Positions 36,938 to 50,165 of a stretch of DNA of 64,000 nucleotides are shown one piece after another (positions within the stretch are counted from its first letter, which is position 1; each line of letters starts with the position of its first letter). Made by a program: the position numbers and the translations under genes. The DNA comes from Zhengitettix transpicula (lineage: Eukaryota > Arthropoda > Insecta > Orthoptera > Tetrigidae). A model generated the notes under the pieces. It did not search any database. It saw nothing but the letters and a program-made list of their open reading frames with translations, and was not told the origin of the DNA. The stretch lies in contig CM073595.1 in the NCBI GenBank assembly GCA_037074705.1, forward strand, positions 73,332,139 to 73,396,138, written 5' to 3'.

Positions 36938-37303
36938 TAGCTGGCTGGCTGGCGTTGTCCAGGTTGTCATAATTAAACACAGTGACAACCATAACGCCGG
37001 ATTTGACTGTAACGACCCTCCGTCCTCATCGCTAAAGATGATCCCCTCTCATGCAAATATGGGTTTAAATTATACACAGAAAACAGGGACAAAACACTAT
37101 CAATATCATTGACCCCCAAAACTATTTATCGGCCGCTTGCGTTTGTTTGAAAATTTCATTTACCGCTCCTGGGGGTGGTAGACATGTCTTACCCTCACAG
37201 TGTTTTCTTTCCGGTTCGTAAGGAGCACGTGTACGAAATTTTGACAAATTTTATCAATGGGTGTAGATTTTTATGCAAATTGTCTATTTTATTTACTAGA
37301 TTT
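36938..37303 (+). repeat. Dispersed repeat family A, near-full copy with internal deletion
   Basis: The head TAGCTGGCTGGCTGGCGTTG is intact. A short deletion removes the CGGTTGTTTTCGCGTTATTT block, joining GGATTTGACTG directly to TAACGACCCTCC. The remaining blocks run to the TCTATTTTATTTACTAGATT tail. Confidence 0.87.
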
Positions 37304-40300
37304 ACTCTTAAATGGTCAGGCATATTTCATTAATATTTATTAGAAAAGTAACCTGTCAAAGTTTAAAATTTGACTATATCGAAAGGGTGACTGCCACGGG
37401 AAACGTGTGACCAAAGTTGCGGAATTGAAGTTACGTCCAGCATCGACGCATTGGCCTAGTTTTGCATCCGGAAAGGCCGGGTCATCTTTCGCAACGCAAT
37501 GGAAAAAATTATTCATTTTCTTATCAGGCAGTTACATAATATAGATGTTCACACATCCAAGCAGAAACACTTGAATGACGGAAGTGACCGTCCCGGGACT
37601 ATTATGCAGTGTTTTGCAAATTCAGTTTCCGCCCGACAAACAATACCCACGTTTTATTACACTTCCTGTTTCAGAATGTAATTCATTTGATAATTTCTCG
37701 TAATTTCACCGATACGGAAATATATCTTACAGTTTGCAAAGAAAAATAATCGTTTACATTCGTCTGCTAAAACCAGATATCAGTGGAAACTAAAACAGCA
37801 AAAAATATTAATGCCAAGATCGCATGATATTTATACCATTGTCTAATGTGGCAGATGTATGACAAAGAAAATTGAATTAAATTATTGCTTTCATAATGAC
37901 GGAACAGACCTGATTTCTGGGTAGTGAGGTGCAACACTTCTAATTTGTAAGATGAACTACCCTTTATTTTTTGCCGTAAAAAATGAGCTGAAATCCCGAC
38001 CCACGCTTTCCATGGCCACCTCGTAAAAGTAAAATTCGGCGATTATAACAACAGCGGTTTGCAAAAGTAAAAAAAAACGCACGTAAACAGTAAAGAACGG
38101 AATGTTTTTTTCGGTCGACAATCACACTCATAGGATACTTTTTTTTGCCCGTCTAACGACTTGACTTTGATGTAGTTGCGGCTTAATGCGATGATTTGAG
38201 CACGTATATTATATCACATATTGCGTCACATACGTAAGAACTTAGACTGCTATATTTTTACTGGACTCGTTATTTACAACAAGCAACATTAATAAAATTT
38301 AAAAACAATACTTATCGAAACAAATACAGTTCTAAAATCTCAGAAAACAAAAAAGAAATTATGGTGATTTTAACCAATGGCAAGTTTGGAATACTCCATA
38401 TCCAACTGTTATGCAAAGCAAGCTACGAAATTTATTTTAAAAAAAAACTTGCATACTGCAGGCCAATTCGTGGTCAGTAGCGAAGATTCATTCCGTCGAA
38501 TCAAAACATTTTAAAACCTCGTGAAGCCACCCTTCAACACCATGCCTGGGTGCACATCCAATCAAAGTTCCAAATTCCATCCTGAAAATTCGAATTTAAT
38601 GTGCATAATGGTTCTCACAGCGTCTACCAAAGACATTCCCCATCATCCAAAATGACAAAATTCGCGCCTCATTGACAGCTACACAACGATTTGAACCAAA
38701 AGTAACCCTGGGACAAACTTTGAGGGGTCGGAGCAGCTTACTAAAACATACATTTTTTGTACAGTCTGGACTATAGGAATCGCTAATCAGGCTAACCGCT
38801 GCATTTCTAATCAAACAAAATAGGTAAAGTGTGAATCGTGAGGGTAAGGACGTTTATTTGCAGATAGGTTAACCTTGAGGGTGTTTTTGCTGTGCTATAC
38901 CACGCCCTGGGCCTCACCTGGCAGATCGATGCTCTTGCCGCAGTGCTATCTCAGACAACTCAACTACATGGTCATCACATATGCAATCATGTACGACTCT
39001 TGTGGATACGATCCGAGTTGCAATTTCCATCAAACTGAGTAATTAAACCTTCCTCCGCCTACCTAACAAATCTTCAACAGCTTCTTCTCCCTATTAGCAA
39101 CGCACTATTTAGACTTGTGAACCAAGTAAATTGCTAGCGAAAACTGTAGTGTGGACACTCATGGTCAATCCAGATCCTGCTATATCTGGATTCACAAACA
39201 GCCCTTCTAAATATAAGGTCGAAGATCGCTTCTCACTTTAAATCCGAAGCCGGTATTGTAAGTGCAGAAAGATGTAGTGATATAAATTTATATATTCGGT
39301 CATTTCGTGCTTCATTTCTTTGGAGTAAAGAAATAACTGCCATCGTGCCAGCTGTCGTTCAACGGATGAGCGATATGGACATAAAAATGAGTCGTGAGAA
39401 CCGTATAAAAATTTAATGATTTCCGAGGCAAATCTACGAGAGCTGGATTGAAAATAAAAAGGGAACTTTTTCTGAAATTACACGTTAATATTAATAACCA
39501 AAGTGCACCATCGTACTTACCGAAATAACGTTGTGCATCTTTTGCGTCACTACCCGCATCCAGGAGATAAAGACTGCTGATTCAAAATTTACAGTTTTGA
39601 TCCTTTTTTTAGATCTTTCAAGGAATTCCTCGCTAGAAAAATGAGAGATTCTAATACTTAAACTCAATAAACACTTCAGCTTGATTATGAAAATATGTAC
39701 GTTGATGTTTATAATTATTTTATGATTCTGGTACATTCCTCAACGAACTACTAATACAAGTTGGCTCGACAGTTTGGATAAAGCCAGAAATTTACTGTTT
39801 GCTGTCAGTTACATACATTACAACGATCTCAATATCCTGCAACTACACCTTTCACCGGTGATCCAATTTGAAATATTATGTTTTGGAGCCAATATGAATA
39901 ATAAGTCAAGAAATGAAACGACACAGTGATAAATAGGTAGAATCATCGACAGAAAAAATTGAGCAGTTTTTCCTGAATACAATACGCAAGACAGCCTTGG
40001 TTTGTTTCGGTTATTCGACTCTGATTGAAAACAAATAGTTCGTCTCATTTCAGGGTTTATAAATAGTATTTATTTGTTCATATCGTTCCTTAATAAATAT
40101 TTTCACTATAAGGCGGCATAAAACAACTATTTTCTATTTCAAATATTTTAATTAAAGGCCAATTTAGATATTTCTTCTAACGTTCAACTTCAAACAATAT
40201 TTCACTTAACAGATCAATAAATTTATATTTCTGTAAAGATGAAGAATAAAATTCTGTTCTGGCGGATTTAGTTAGAATAACAGCCTTTTGTGTGCGTTTA

Positions 40301-43300
40301 TATCACGACACACCTTTTATTTTAAATATAAGAATGATTTTTCATTGATATATTTCAGTTCGGAAAACTATTTTGCTGCTTTAATTCATTCAGCTGTCAT
40401 AATATGTTATTGAGAGATAAATTGTTAACACCTCACAATGCTCTTTTGTTTTTGGCTACGTTTGTTTTTAAATATAAATTTCACATTTTTCAAGTATCTA
40501 TTTTGTACACTTGAAAGTAAGCAATTATTCAAATTTAGTTACACAGTTTGATTATGAAAGAAAATTTCTCCTATACATTACAGAGTTTAATAAATAATTC
40601 AAACCAATGGTGTTCGGCGTGTTGCTTCTACGAAGCGGCCATCAATTTTTATGACGAGTGTACAAATATCTGGACGTGATAGACATTGAAGATATTAATT
40701 ATTTTCTATTGCAGACACTTTGCAAATTTGAAAAAAAAAGCACGGTGCAAGCGAAAGCTACCGTTTACAAACTTTGAGTCTGCGTACTGTTACTACACGG
40801 TGCACTTTATCAGGCGTATGTGAGCACGTGCAGGCGTTGGACACAATACAAAAACGTCAGAGAACTTATTATCCTTTGATACTCGGAGCGACGACCCAAT
40901 CCATTGGGAATCACTGTCGGGACAAAGAAAGAGGCCCTGACTTTGTTCTCGGCGCAACGCGTACTTGTATGTGAATGTACAAAGCAGAAGGGAGTTAAAA
41001 TTTGATAAACACATGCGAAATTATACAAGTTAACAGGATCACACCAAAATAATGTATCACAAGCAGAAAATTTACCAATTAAGCTGGTCACTACACGGTA
41101 GTTCTAGCGAAAAAGAAATTATAAGCAAAATACTTCATGTAACGTTCAAAGGAGTAACACAAAAATCTGGCACTTCCCAATTGACTTTAGTGGAAAAAAT
41201 ACTAAACATAATTGGAGATAAAAACGGAGGAAGTAACTAAATGACTCATAACATGGAACGTTGTTTTCATAACAAGCATCAGTTATCACAAGCGTGTGCA
41301 AAAGCTTTTACTTGGCATGACTTAACAACAACAACTTGACTAAATTCTGAACACTTATATATATCAATATAATCACAATACCTTACATTTTGCACCTAGT
41401 ACCCATTAAGGACATCGCTATTGATAACTGCGATTAGAAACACATGTAAAATAATCATTCCCCTCGCAACCACTCATTTTCTCTATGAAAATATAATTCC
41501 TAGAGATCAAAATTTGGCAAGTACTAAGCGTATATTCGTCCAATTAAAATAATGTTCAGGTAATTGGAATACAATACACCTGCTAACTTGCGAATTATTA
41601 TTCTTATTCTTCTTATATACCATTAAATTATTAATTTATAATAATTCGGTAACTTTGCTAATGTTCACCAAAATATGCATTGAAATTTAGGATCCTATTT
41701 TTTTAAAATGAGTAAATTATGGCGGAACATTGATAGAGATATTCACCTCAATAGTGCAGGTACTTTTCATTCATTTTTATAATAAAATGTTTTGAATTTC
41801 AAATTTTCTTGGAGATTTTAGCAATTTGCACATTTATCATTCTAAGGCATTTTCAATATATACATTCATATAATCCATTTATTTTATAACCATTTTAAAT
41901 TGTCCATTCCACTATCAGTAAGGACCAATATGTGTTTATCTTCAAATTGTCCAGAATATTCTTCATATTTTCAAACATTTCCCCAGTATCTGTGTCTTAC
42001 GGTAATCCTGTAAGACATTATAATATTTATCTACGATCCATATAGATATAAAATTTTATTTATTGTTCAATTTTATATTGGAACATTGCGATTTTTTAAA
42101 AAACACAATTAAACTGTTTACATTCAAAACTCCCTATTACACAGATTTAAATTACCACGTCTATTTTTTATTCTATATATATAAATTTAAGGTCATTTAT
42201 GAATGTAAACAAAATTCAACGTTTTTTAAAAAACCGTGATAGCTTCTTACTGTTCCAAAATATTTGTATAACGTTCAGCAGTATCCATTCTCCAATTCCT
42301 AACTGAAAATACCTGGAATATAACGTCAATAGCGTTTTTTTGTGATATTCTAAATTTTCCATGAGTTGTACACAGAATTGAGAGGGTTATTTAAAAATGA
42401 AACGATAAACACTGTTGTTTTTCATCGTGTACAGTCGACCGAGTCGGAGCTAATGTTTTGTAATCCCAATAATCCTGTGGACATTGACCTACTTACGTCA
42501 GTTTAATCAGATACAGACGGGTGGCTCTTCCACGAATATGGGTGAATCTGTTCGTAGCATTGGTTTAAATTTCTCTTCTTCACTTTAAGAGCAGTCTCTA
42601 AAATTTGTACACTAGGTACAGGAAAATAATTTATGGTAACTGTAAAAAATTATTCAAATGCATCGGAAACTTTTTTTATGCAGTCTGAATTCTCAGGAAA
42701 CATTTCTTGACCGTAATGGAAGCTTGTTACAATTATGGTTCCTGAACGCTAAATAAGCTTGATCTAATAATACAGTAACGTTAGTTTTATCACGGCGCAG
42801 CGGCAGTATTTCCCAAATGTTACGCTGCTAACCAGAGATGCTACACGACTGGATAAGCAGCCTTGCGATTTTTACGGTAAACTAGCGTGATTACAATAGC
42901 ATTTCCTTTCTAAACGTGTTACGTATTGATTTCAGGTTTTCCTCATGTGATAAGCCCCTGGGATTAGTAGCGCACGCAGATGTTATACAATTTGATTCCT
43001 TCTTTGTCGACAGGATTTGCGCAGTTATTTCCTGTGTTGTGAGGCTTAATTGGCAGCAGCAACAGATGGCAAATCTCGGCCACGCCTCCTTTAGGCGCCG
43101 GCCTGGATCAATATAACACTGACCCGCGATATCTCAGTCCGCAGAATTCACCAGGCACCAGCCCCGTACCTAGAAAAAGAGTCCACCCTCCTAGTAACAT
43201 TTAATAGCCAGAAGGAAACCAATAAGGGTGAACCAAAATTTCATAATAACTTTGTATGGGAAAATATTCGCCGATGTGAATACGAGAGGAAAATTTAGTT

Positions 43301-44070
43301 GCTTTCAACTAAAGAGTACGAGATATTTCCATGGGAGGGGGGGGGGGTAAAATCGGAGTCGAAGACTATACCGGGTAACAATAGACACTGGTAGTTTCAC
43401 GAATGGTGTAACATCATTTCTAAGAGCACTTCACAGGCCGTGGCGAAAGTTTCAAGAGACTAATGAGATAGTTATTTCCGGATTTTAACTCATTAGTGCG
43501 AACACGATTGTATAATACATTCAAAGGAAGTTGGAATAAAAAGTCCCACTTATTTCATGCATCTTGAAACATCCTATTCAAACCCGTTCTGGAGTGGCAT
43601 CGAACACTACGCATTCTCTTTACATGGGCTCAAACATTTATTCATAACGACTCGAATTATCTTGCCACTGCTCTGGATTTGAATTTAATATTTGCGACTA
43701 ATTACGATATTTTGTAAAATAAACATTTTTTTTATCTTACTGTAAGGTTTAAAAAAATCGTCCACTTGTTTACAATAATACATGAAAATTTTATTATGAC
43801 ATGATGATATAATTATTTCTCCTTATTTTCTTTCCGAGTTGTAGTTCTGGATACAAGATTTGAAAATGACAGATCTCATAAACAGTTTGGAAAGCTCGTC
43901 AAATTATTTATTTCATTTACGTGTGTACATGCTAATAACCTGTATAATTATATTGCCGAATTTTGCACTGTCGACAAATTAACAACTATCCATCGAAGGT
44001 GATTTTGAAAAACGATTGCTGTGGGCTGCTCGAGAAAATCATGTCCAAACAGAGTAAAACTTGCAACAAA
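37304..44070. other. Long stretch without a supported gene
   Basis: Several GC-richer patches were read in all frames: 37400-37670, 38520-38820 (open on minus), 39120-39250, 40760-40970 and 42915-43120. The last has an acceptor-like TTTGTCGACAG at 43015 and a frame ending ...QQQQMANLGHASFRRRPGSI. None matches a family I know or has clear paired splice sites. The rest is AT-rich and featureless, with an 11-G run at 43337. Confidence 0.4.
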
Positions 44071-44476
44071 CTAGCTGGGTGCCTAGCGTTGCCCGGGTTC
44101 TCATAATTTAAGTCAAGGATATCTGTAACCACGGTTTGACCCCAAACTCGGTTGTTTTCGCGTTATTTTTATGTAATTCCCCATCAACCCCCTCTCATAC
44201 CAAAAGGGGTTAAAATTATGCACAAAAAAACATCTGTAGAAACGCTATCAATCTCACTGAGCCCTAAAATTATTTATCCTACACAAATATCGGCCGTTTG
44301 AGCATGTTTGAGTGCCTTTCCCTGCAGGTGCTGCACGCGTCTTACCCCCACAGTGTTGGTTTCTGGTTCGAAATGAACACGTGTTAGAAATTTGGTCTAA
44401 TTTCCTCCACGGGTGTAGATTTGTATGCGAAACATACCTACAGACACACAACCAGTCTATTTTATTTATTAGATTA
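44071..44476 (+). repeat. Dispersed repeat family A, most complete copy
   Basis: About 405 bp, from the head CTAGCTGGGTGCCTAGCGTT to the tail CAGTCTATTTTATTTATTAG, followed by A/G-rich AGATTAGAAGAAGAAGATTA. It holds, in order: the TCATAATTTAAGTC block, the degraded B-box-like GGTTTGACCCC, the GTTTTCGCGTTATTTTTATG block, CTATCAATCTCACTGAG, AAATATCGGCCGTTTGAGCA, CCCCACAGTGTTGGTTTCTG and the GTAGATTTGTATGCGAAACA block. The head resembles a Pol III A box. The reverse ORF at 44254-44451 is inside the repeat. Confidence 0.9.
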
Positions 44477-44600
44477 GAAGAAGAAGATTAGATAAGTAGA
44501 AATTGAAAATAGGTTGCATAAAGTGAACGTTGAATATTTTAAGAAAAACGTCTGTGGAATATTTTAAGATTAAATCGGGGAGTGGCTATTTTTTACGGTT

Positions 44601-44814
44601 CATCTAATTCTTTTAGTGAATTAGTCAGATTGTCTATTTTTTATTAGGTAATAGATAAGTATTTTTTTATGAGACATAGGAAGGTTTCGACATTTCAAAG
44701 GCCTGCCCATCTAATGCTTTTATTGAATTAGTCAGATTGTCTATTTTTTATTAGGTAATAGATAAGTATTTTTTTATGAGACATAGGAAGGTTTCGACAT
44801 TTCAAAGGCCTGCC
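44601..44814 (+). repeat. Recent 107-bp tandem duplication
   Basis: Two abutting units, 44601-44707 and 44708-44814, both begin CATCTAAT.CTTTTA.TGAAT and end AAGGCCTGCC. Only about two differences are visible between them. The near identity means either a very recent duplication or an assembly artefact. It lies between two family A pieces. Confidence 0.92.
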
Positions 44815-44854
44815 CATCTTCAGATATAGAGGTAGGAAACAGAACATCGATAGG

Positions 44855-45062
44855 AACACTGATCCAGAAAATATTTATTAGACGCTAATACTGGCCGTTT
44901 ATGCATATTTTAAAAATTCATCCACTCCCATCGTTAGGGTTGGTAGTTCCGTCTTACCTCCCACAGTGTTTGTTACTGGGTTGTCGGGAACATGTTTACA
45001 AAAATTTTGTCAAAATTACTCCTCTCCTTTAAAATTTTAAAACATACACACATACATCAAAT
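44855..45062 (+). repeat. Dispersed repeat family A, 3' half
   Basis: It begins at the ACACTGATCCAGAAAATATT block and runs through ACTGGCCGTTTATGCAT, CTCCCATCGTTAGGGTTGGT, CCCACAGTGTTTGTTACTGG and a decayed tail with ACATACACACATACATC. Confidence 0.75.
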
Positions 45063-46171
45063 TTCATTTAAAAGAATGATAATTTTTTCTCACGCTTACT
45101 TTTAGGTGATATTATCAAAATTATTTTGTTTGTACATGAGATAATCTCTGGCTGGATTATTAGGTGCTAATATCAAAAGTATTTTGATTGGTTTATAGTA
45201 TATATTATAATTATTCAATACACTTTTTTATATTAGCTGACTATATCGATGAAATTTCTGAATTACATTCTACTAATGAAACGTCTAATACAAATCTCAA
45301 CCAACCTATTCATAGTCATTTAATTGAGTTTATTCTGACGAATATATCAAACTCTCTCCAAACTTCAATTTTTCTTCTTTTGAATCAAAGGCTACAAACT
45401 AAACTGATCAATTAAATGAATTTATTTGTGTATTGTAAAGCAGAGAACTGGAAAGTCCGAGGAGAACGTGGGAAGAAGTGACAATGTCGGATTGTAACTG
45501 GGAAATAAACATTCTTAGAACACACAATATCCTATTCAGGCCGTCTACGTCCAAAGGGTCAGTTACAACAAGAGACAACCGTCACTAGTGTAATGTAGAT
45601 TATAGCATTGTAATCCTGGAAAAAAATTAGACGAACAAGACTGCTTTTGAACGTGAACGTTTAATGTGAGACTGATGTGCGTATTTTGGGCACGTCAGCG
45701 TCTAAGGATGTTGTGTATGCTGTCTGAGTTGGGGCATCGCTATTTCTTCAAGTAGGAGACAATGACGCATTTGTGTAATTGAGCGGCAAATGCTCGGCAA
45801 TGTAGTGCGCACAATGGTCAGCAACGTGTAACTATGCATAATTGCTCCAATCGAAAACGCACTCAGTGTCCACGCTCCACTGGATTCACTCCTTTTATAG
45901 ACATAATAATTTTATTACTTCTATACATAACAAGCAACAAATTCCCTTTATTATTTAAAAAAAATTCTTTGGTTATCATAACAATTTTTCTTAATTTCCT
46001 TTTTGACGAACTAAATTTTCAATTATTTTTTCCTCTTCAAACGACTTCTGGTTTCCGGTTGAAACCTTCTCGAGTAATGAGTTTAGGTTAAGTTAATTTT
46101 AAGAAAACCGCAAATATGTAATGAATTTTGTCAGCATTGCCAATTCAACAGGAATAACACAATCACGATAC
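45063..46171. other. AT-rich non-coding DNA
   Basis: Chance ORFs at 45188-45415 and 45834-46091 have low-complexity composition and no supporting signals. Confidence 0.45.
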
Positions 46172-46308
46172 AAGCACCCTTAGGGGTAAGGCCGAAGGAG
46201 CATTGCATAAAAATTAAGCAAAAACAACCGAGATTAGAGTCAAATCCGGGGTTCTGGATGCCGCTGAGTTTAATTATGACAAACCGACAACGCCGGGCAC
46301 ACAGTTAG
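46172..46308 (-). repeat. Dispersed repeat family A, 5' fragment
   Basis: On the reverse strand: the head CTGTGTGCCCGGCGTTGTC, TCATAATTAAACTCAGCGGC, AACCCCGGATTTGACTC and TTGTTTTTGCTTAATTTTTA, ending at the CCTTACCCCTAAGGGTGC block. Confidence 0.82.
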
Positions 46309-46329
46309 TTGTAAATAAGTGGAAAAACA

Positions 46330-46685
46330 TCAGAAAATTAGTGATAAATTTATTATGAAAAATTCAAGACATTATAATCATACAAACAAATCATCCCTGA
46401 AATTTTTTGGATCTCTACAGGTGTAAATTTCAATTAATTATAAATGTGTAATAATTAATTGCTTGAAATATAGATGACTATGAATTTCATAGGAGTTTGT
46501 TATAAAAGTATAGACTTATATTAGAACTATGACATTTATTCTAACTGAAAAAAAAATCTTCCGATTAGACAGAAATTTATAATAAAAATTTAATTCATTA
46601 TAATAAAGCAAACACTAACTTTCGTCCCTAAAATCTTTGGGACGTCTTCGGATGTGAGTTTCAATTAAATTATAAATGTGTAATA
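46330..46685 (+). repeat. Diverged tandem duplication, period about 227 bp
   Basis: A unit near 46330-46455 and another near 46555-46685 share landmarks in the same order: ATAAATTTAT, CATTATAAT, ATCCCTGAAAT / GTCCCTAAAAT, TTTGG, TTTCAATTAA, and then TTATAAATGTGTAATAATTA, identical in both. Much more diverged than the 44.6-kb duplication, so older. Confidence 0.7.
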
Positions 46686-49600
46686 ATTAAGTATAACAAA
46701 TTCATATTCCTTTATATTTCAAGAGTTTAAGAGTAAAGTTGGACGTTAATTAATTAACCAAACTGAGTGATTTCTTACTTCATGAAAATCTAGAATATTT
46801 ATGAAACTATGTATATAAATATTATCAAAACTAAATAATACAAAACTTTTTACAGTTTTAATCACAGTTTAATAATATTTTATGTACTTCTACTTTTGTT
46901 AATTCATTATAATATGGTTATATTGTAATTTAGATGTCGTTAAATATTAAGATCTTTAGCTAATTTATTCCATATTGTATTTTCTTCATTTTTTAATTGA
47001 AGTATAAAATAACTGAAGTATCCTGTTAAGTTTAAAAATTATTTTAATGGAGATAAATATTTTTGTTATTATAAAATAGAAAAATGAGCAAGTAATTAGA
47101 TAGTCAGTGAATACCGTACACTTTATCACATAGTTTTGGGTCTCCTTGCTCTTCCCGCATTTTTTTTTGTTTAAGCCTGACATAAAGTGGAAAATAACGG
47201 ATTCGTTGAACTCTTATAATTATATAACTCAACCAAGATCTTAGTTAGCATTAATGACTCTGACTTAAGAGTTTCCTTGAAACAAAAAATTCCAATTATA
47301 TCAGGAAAAGCTTCATTGCGTAATACAAATCATGTTACATGCGTGCATTAAATGTCATAAAGGAAACAATTATATGCAATTAAACTGCAATTGGCTGTAT
47401 GTTATACATGCATTACAAAATTCTTAAAATTTATTAATTAATTGGCGGGGCACGGTTTACAGTTTCACAGGAAAATGTATCCGTTTTTCAATCTGCGTAA
47501 AGCATGTAATACTTTTACCTGTGTGGAACAGAGCATCTCAATTGTTTCTTGAGATAAATTACTTACTGGTGTTTTATTTTCATTGGAAACAGATTTATTC
47601 AAATATTTAGTACACACATGTAAGAAGTCTATATGGTTGCAATTGCGCGCGTATAGTATCTTCGACTTCATTTCGTCATATCTCTTTTGTGGACGCTTCC
47701 CAATCTTAAAGTTCAATAGCTTCAACCTTGACATGATTCTCGTAATATAGGAGCGGTATTAGGGATGTGATGAAAGAGCACGCACTAAATTTATACTTAT
47801 TTCTCTTCTCGAAAAAATCGCAGCAACAAATGGAATACTTTTCCGAAAGTTCTACTGATATTTTAAAGTTTCAGGACTATTCACTTTTTTCCAGCAATTC
47901 GTTCTTAATTTAGCATTATACCAAATGTGAGTTTTTGTAGAAGGTCTGTAATTACACATCGACGGCGACCCTTTTAACGTCGGTCGGTATTTAAGCTAAC
48001 TTTTACATGCGAATATATAAATACTGAAATAATACGAAATAAATTTAATAAAGCATTTAAATTAAGGAAGTTTTCTAAAATAAAAATTGGAAACGATAGA
48101 CAACAATCTATAGGACGAATTCATATTAGGAATATGTTATTTGATAAGGGTTTTTAAAGACCTTTTAGTTTGTCCTATGTAGCAAGAATTACAATCTGAG
48201 CCAGAGGTTTTGAAAACAACGAAATGTTATTATTAACATCAAGAGGGTTCCAGTAGTTCATGCTTATAAATATAAGCGTATTTTTATATATCGAAATGAT
48301 GAATAATTTATATACTTTCCATATTTTGACAACCTTATGATGTAAAAATTTGTAATAAGGTACAACGGTAGAAATTTTGGTTTCTGAAGTTAAAATCTAA
48401 TATTAATGTATTTGTTTATCAGAATTTATTGGAAATTAAAATATTACTGCCAAAAATGATATTGTGTTGATGGCGCGAGGAGTGAGTAAGTAAAATAGCT
48501 CTACCTTCAATATTCTATAGCATAATCCTCTTTCTCTGGATGATAATAAAGGAAATAAAGAACATGTCATTTATTACATTTCTATAAATTGAACATTATT
48601 GGTATTAGTTGAAACTCTTTCTATTCAGTATCCACCCATAACCCTCAGAATAAAAAGTAACCATTGATTGATAAAATTAATTTCTGTAAATACTTTTACC
48701 TTGTTTACATAAATTCTAATATTGTTTCTCATATTATTTTATAGCGGGAAATAATTATGATAAACGTTATATGATTCTACTAAACAGAGTGCATTACTTG
48801 TATTTCACAATTCTTATTTTACATATAATACTAATATACTACTGATATACAATAAGTTAATAATATCCTGTTAATTAATTTTCCGGTGGAAATCAAACAT
48901 ATATAATAGAGTTCGTAAATTTTGAAGGTCGCACAAAACAAATATACATTTGCGTGTTCATGTAGTATTCAAAATTATGAATTGAGACTTAATCAAGATA
49001 TATTTTTCTATTTTCCATCCTTCCACTTCATAAAATGAGATTACATATTCTTCATGAAAAATCTTGTTAATCACTTTTCCGGTAGAATATGGTGCAAGCT
49101 GACCATCGTACGTAATTCTAGAAATTTCCTCATCTTAAATGATATAATCAAGATTTATACGTCAACATCTGCGGCACACTTAAAATATATTTTGGATAAG
49201 AGAAATTTAAGATTTTACGAGGCTCGTAAGCCTTGCCAAAGAAGACGAGCCACGACACAGAACAGTGCGACCGATCTATCTTTAGGAAATTTAATATCAA
49301 GAGTACGCAGTGGGCGTCGCTGGTTAGAAAGCTAATTGAAATCTGGAACCGGTCCTCATTTCGAAGGAATGTTTCCTAAGTGATCATAAAATCGCTTGTT
49401 GAAATTTCATAACTTTTTACCGCTTTAGAGAGAATTTAATAGTACAGTATTTTAATTAAAATATTATCTATGTATATTTATATAGAAGTGCGAACTCATG
49501 TTATGACAATTGTTTTTTTAAGCATATTTTCTTGGCAAGTAAGTTCTGCATGATGAAGTTCTGCTTTCCATCATTCTTGTCTGTTATTGGCAATCATATT

Positions 49601-49921
49601 TCTATTTAAGTTTCGTTTCAAAATAATTTCGGTGCAAAATATTTAAATTATTCAATTCAAAATGTTTTATAATGTTCATGTATGGTGGTAAACTCTAGTT
49701 AAGTCTTATGTAACTTTTGTGTAATTTTTACATGGGATTCTATAAACGAAAATGTATCCGTTTTATCTTTTAATTTTGTATTTTTGGTATATTTTTCTAA
49801 TTTGAAACGTAAGACCAACAATATACGATTGACGTTCAGGAACTGAGGTTCCAAAACCTGAAGTGAAACGTCTACATTTTATTTCAAACTATCAATACAG
49901 CCACTCGATTATTGATAGAGT
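46686..49921. other. AT-rich non-coding DNA
   Basis: The only protein-like frame is on the reverse strand at 47465-47734 (89 codons, starting MSRLKLLNFKIGKRPQKRYD). It has a normal-looking composition but no known domain and no visible promoter or splice site. The frame at 49054-49335 becomes basic and GC-richer after 49210. Both are unproven. Confidence 0.4.
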
Positions 49922-50165
49922 TGGTTATTTTTCGACATATCGGTTTCCGCACTTGTCGCTTCGTGGGATGAGTTTGAATATCCTGTCCTTGCGCTGGATA
50001 TCGTGTTCAGCCACGTTGTCATGAAGTCGTCTGAAGCGAATTGTCGGCCTCCTAGGTGCTCGTTCAAGTGAGCTTGGAGCGAGGTCCGGGCTGTAGGTAG
50101 GGTGGTCGATGAAGCCCCAGCGAAACTGCTTCAACAGCGCGGTCTTCTGGGCTGTGTGAGGCCAC
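49922..50165 (-). pseudogene. Mariner transposase fragment, copy 3
   Basis: On the reverse strand: NAWPHTAQKTALLKQFRWGF, then IDHPTYSPDLAPS, a frameshift, then LGGRQFASDDFMTTWLNT and, in the third frame, IPRSDKCGNRYVEK before the stop. These correspond to the HDNARPHTA, HPPYSPDLAPSD, and PRYDKC.N..GDYVEK landmarks at the C-terminal third of mariner transposases. The DFHLF segment with the third catalytic Asp is lost at the frameshift. The N-terminal two-thirds and terminal repeats are absent. Its sequence is closer to copy 2 (28576) than to copy 1 (27940). Confidence 0.88.

Noticed and set aside
38596..38814. Reverse-strand 72-codon frame and nearby CMPGCTSNQ-like start that recalled a THAP zinc finger
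   Set aside because: The C2CH residues and spacing of a THAP domain are not present in the following sequence.
47465..47734. 89-codon reverse-strand ORF MSRLKLLNFKIGKRPQ...
   Set aside because: Normal-looking composition but no known domain, no promoter and no splice signals; kept only as a note in the surrounding stretch.
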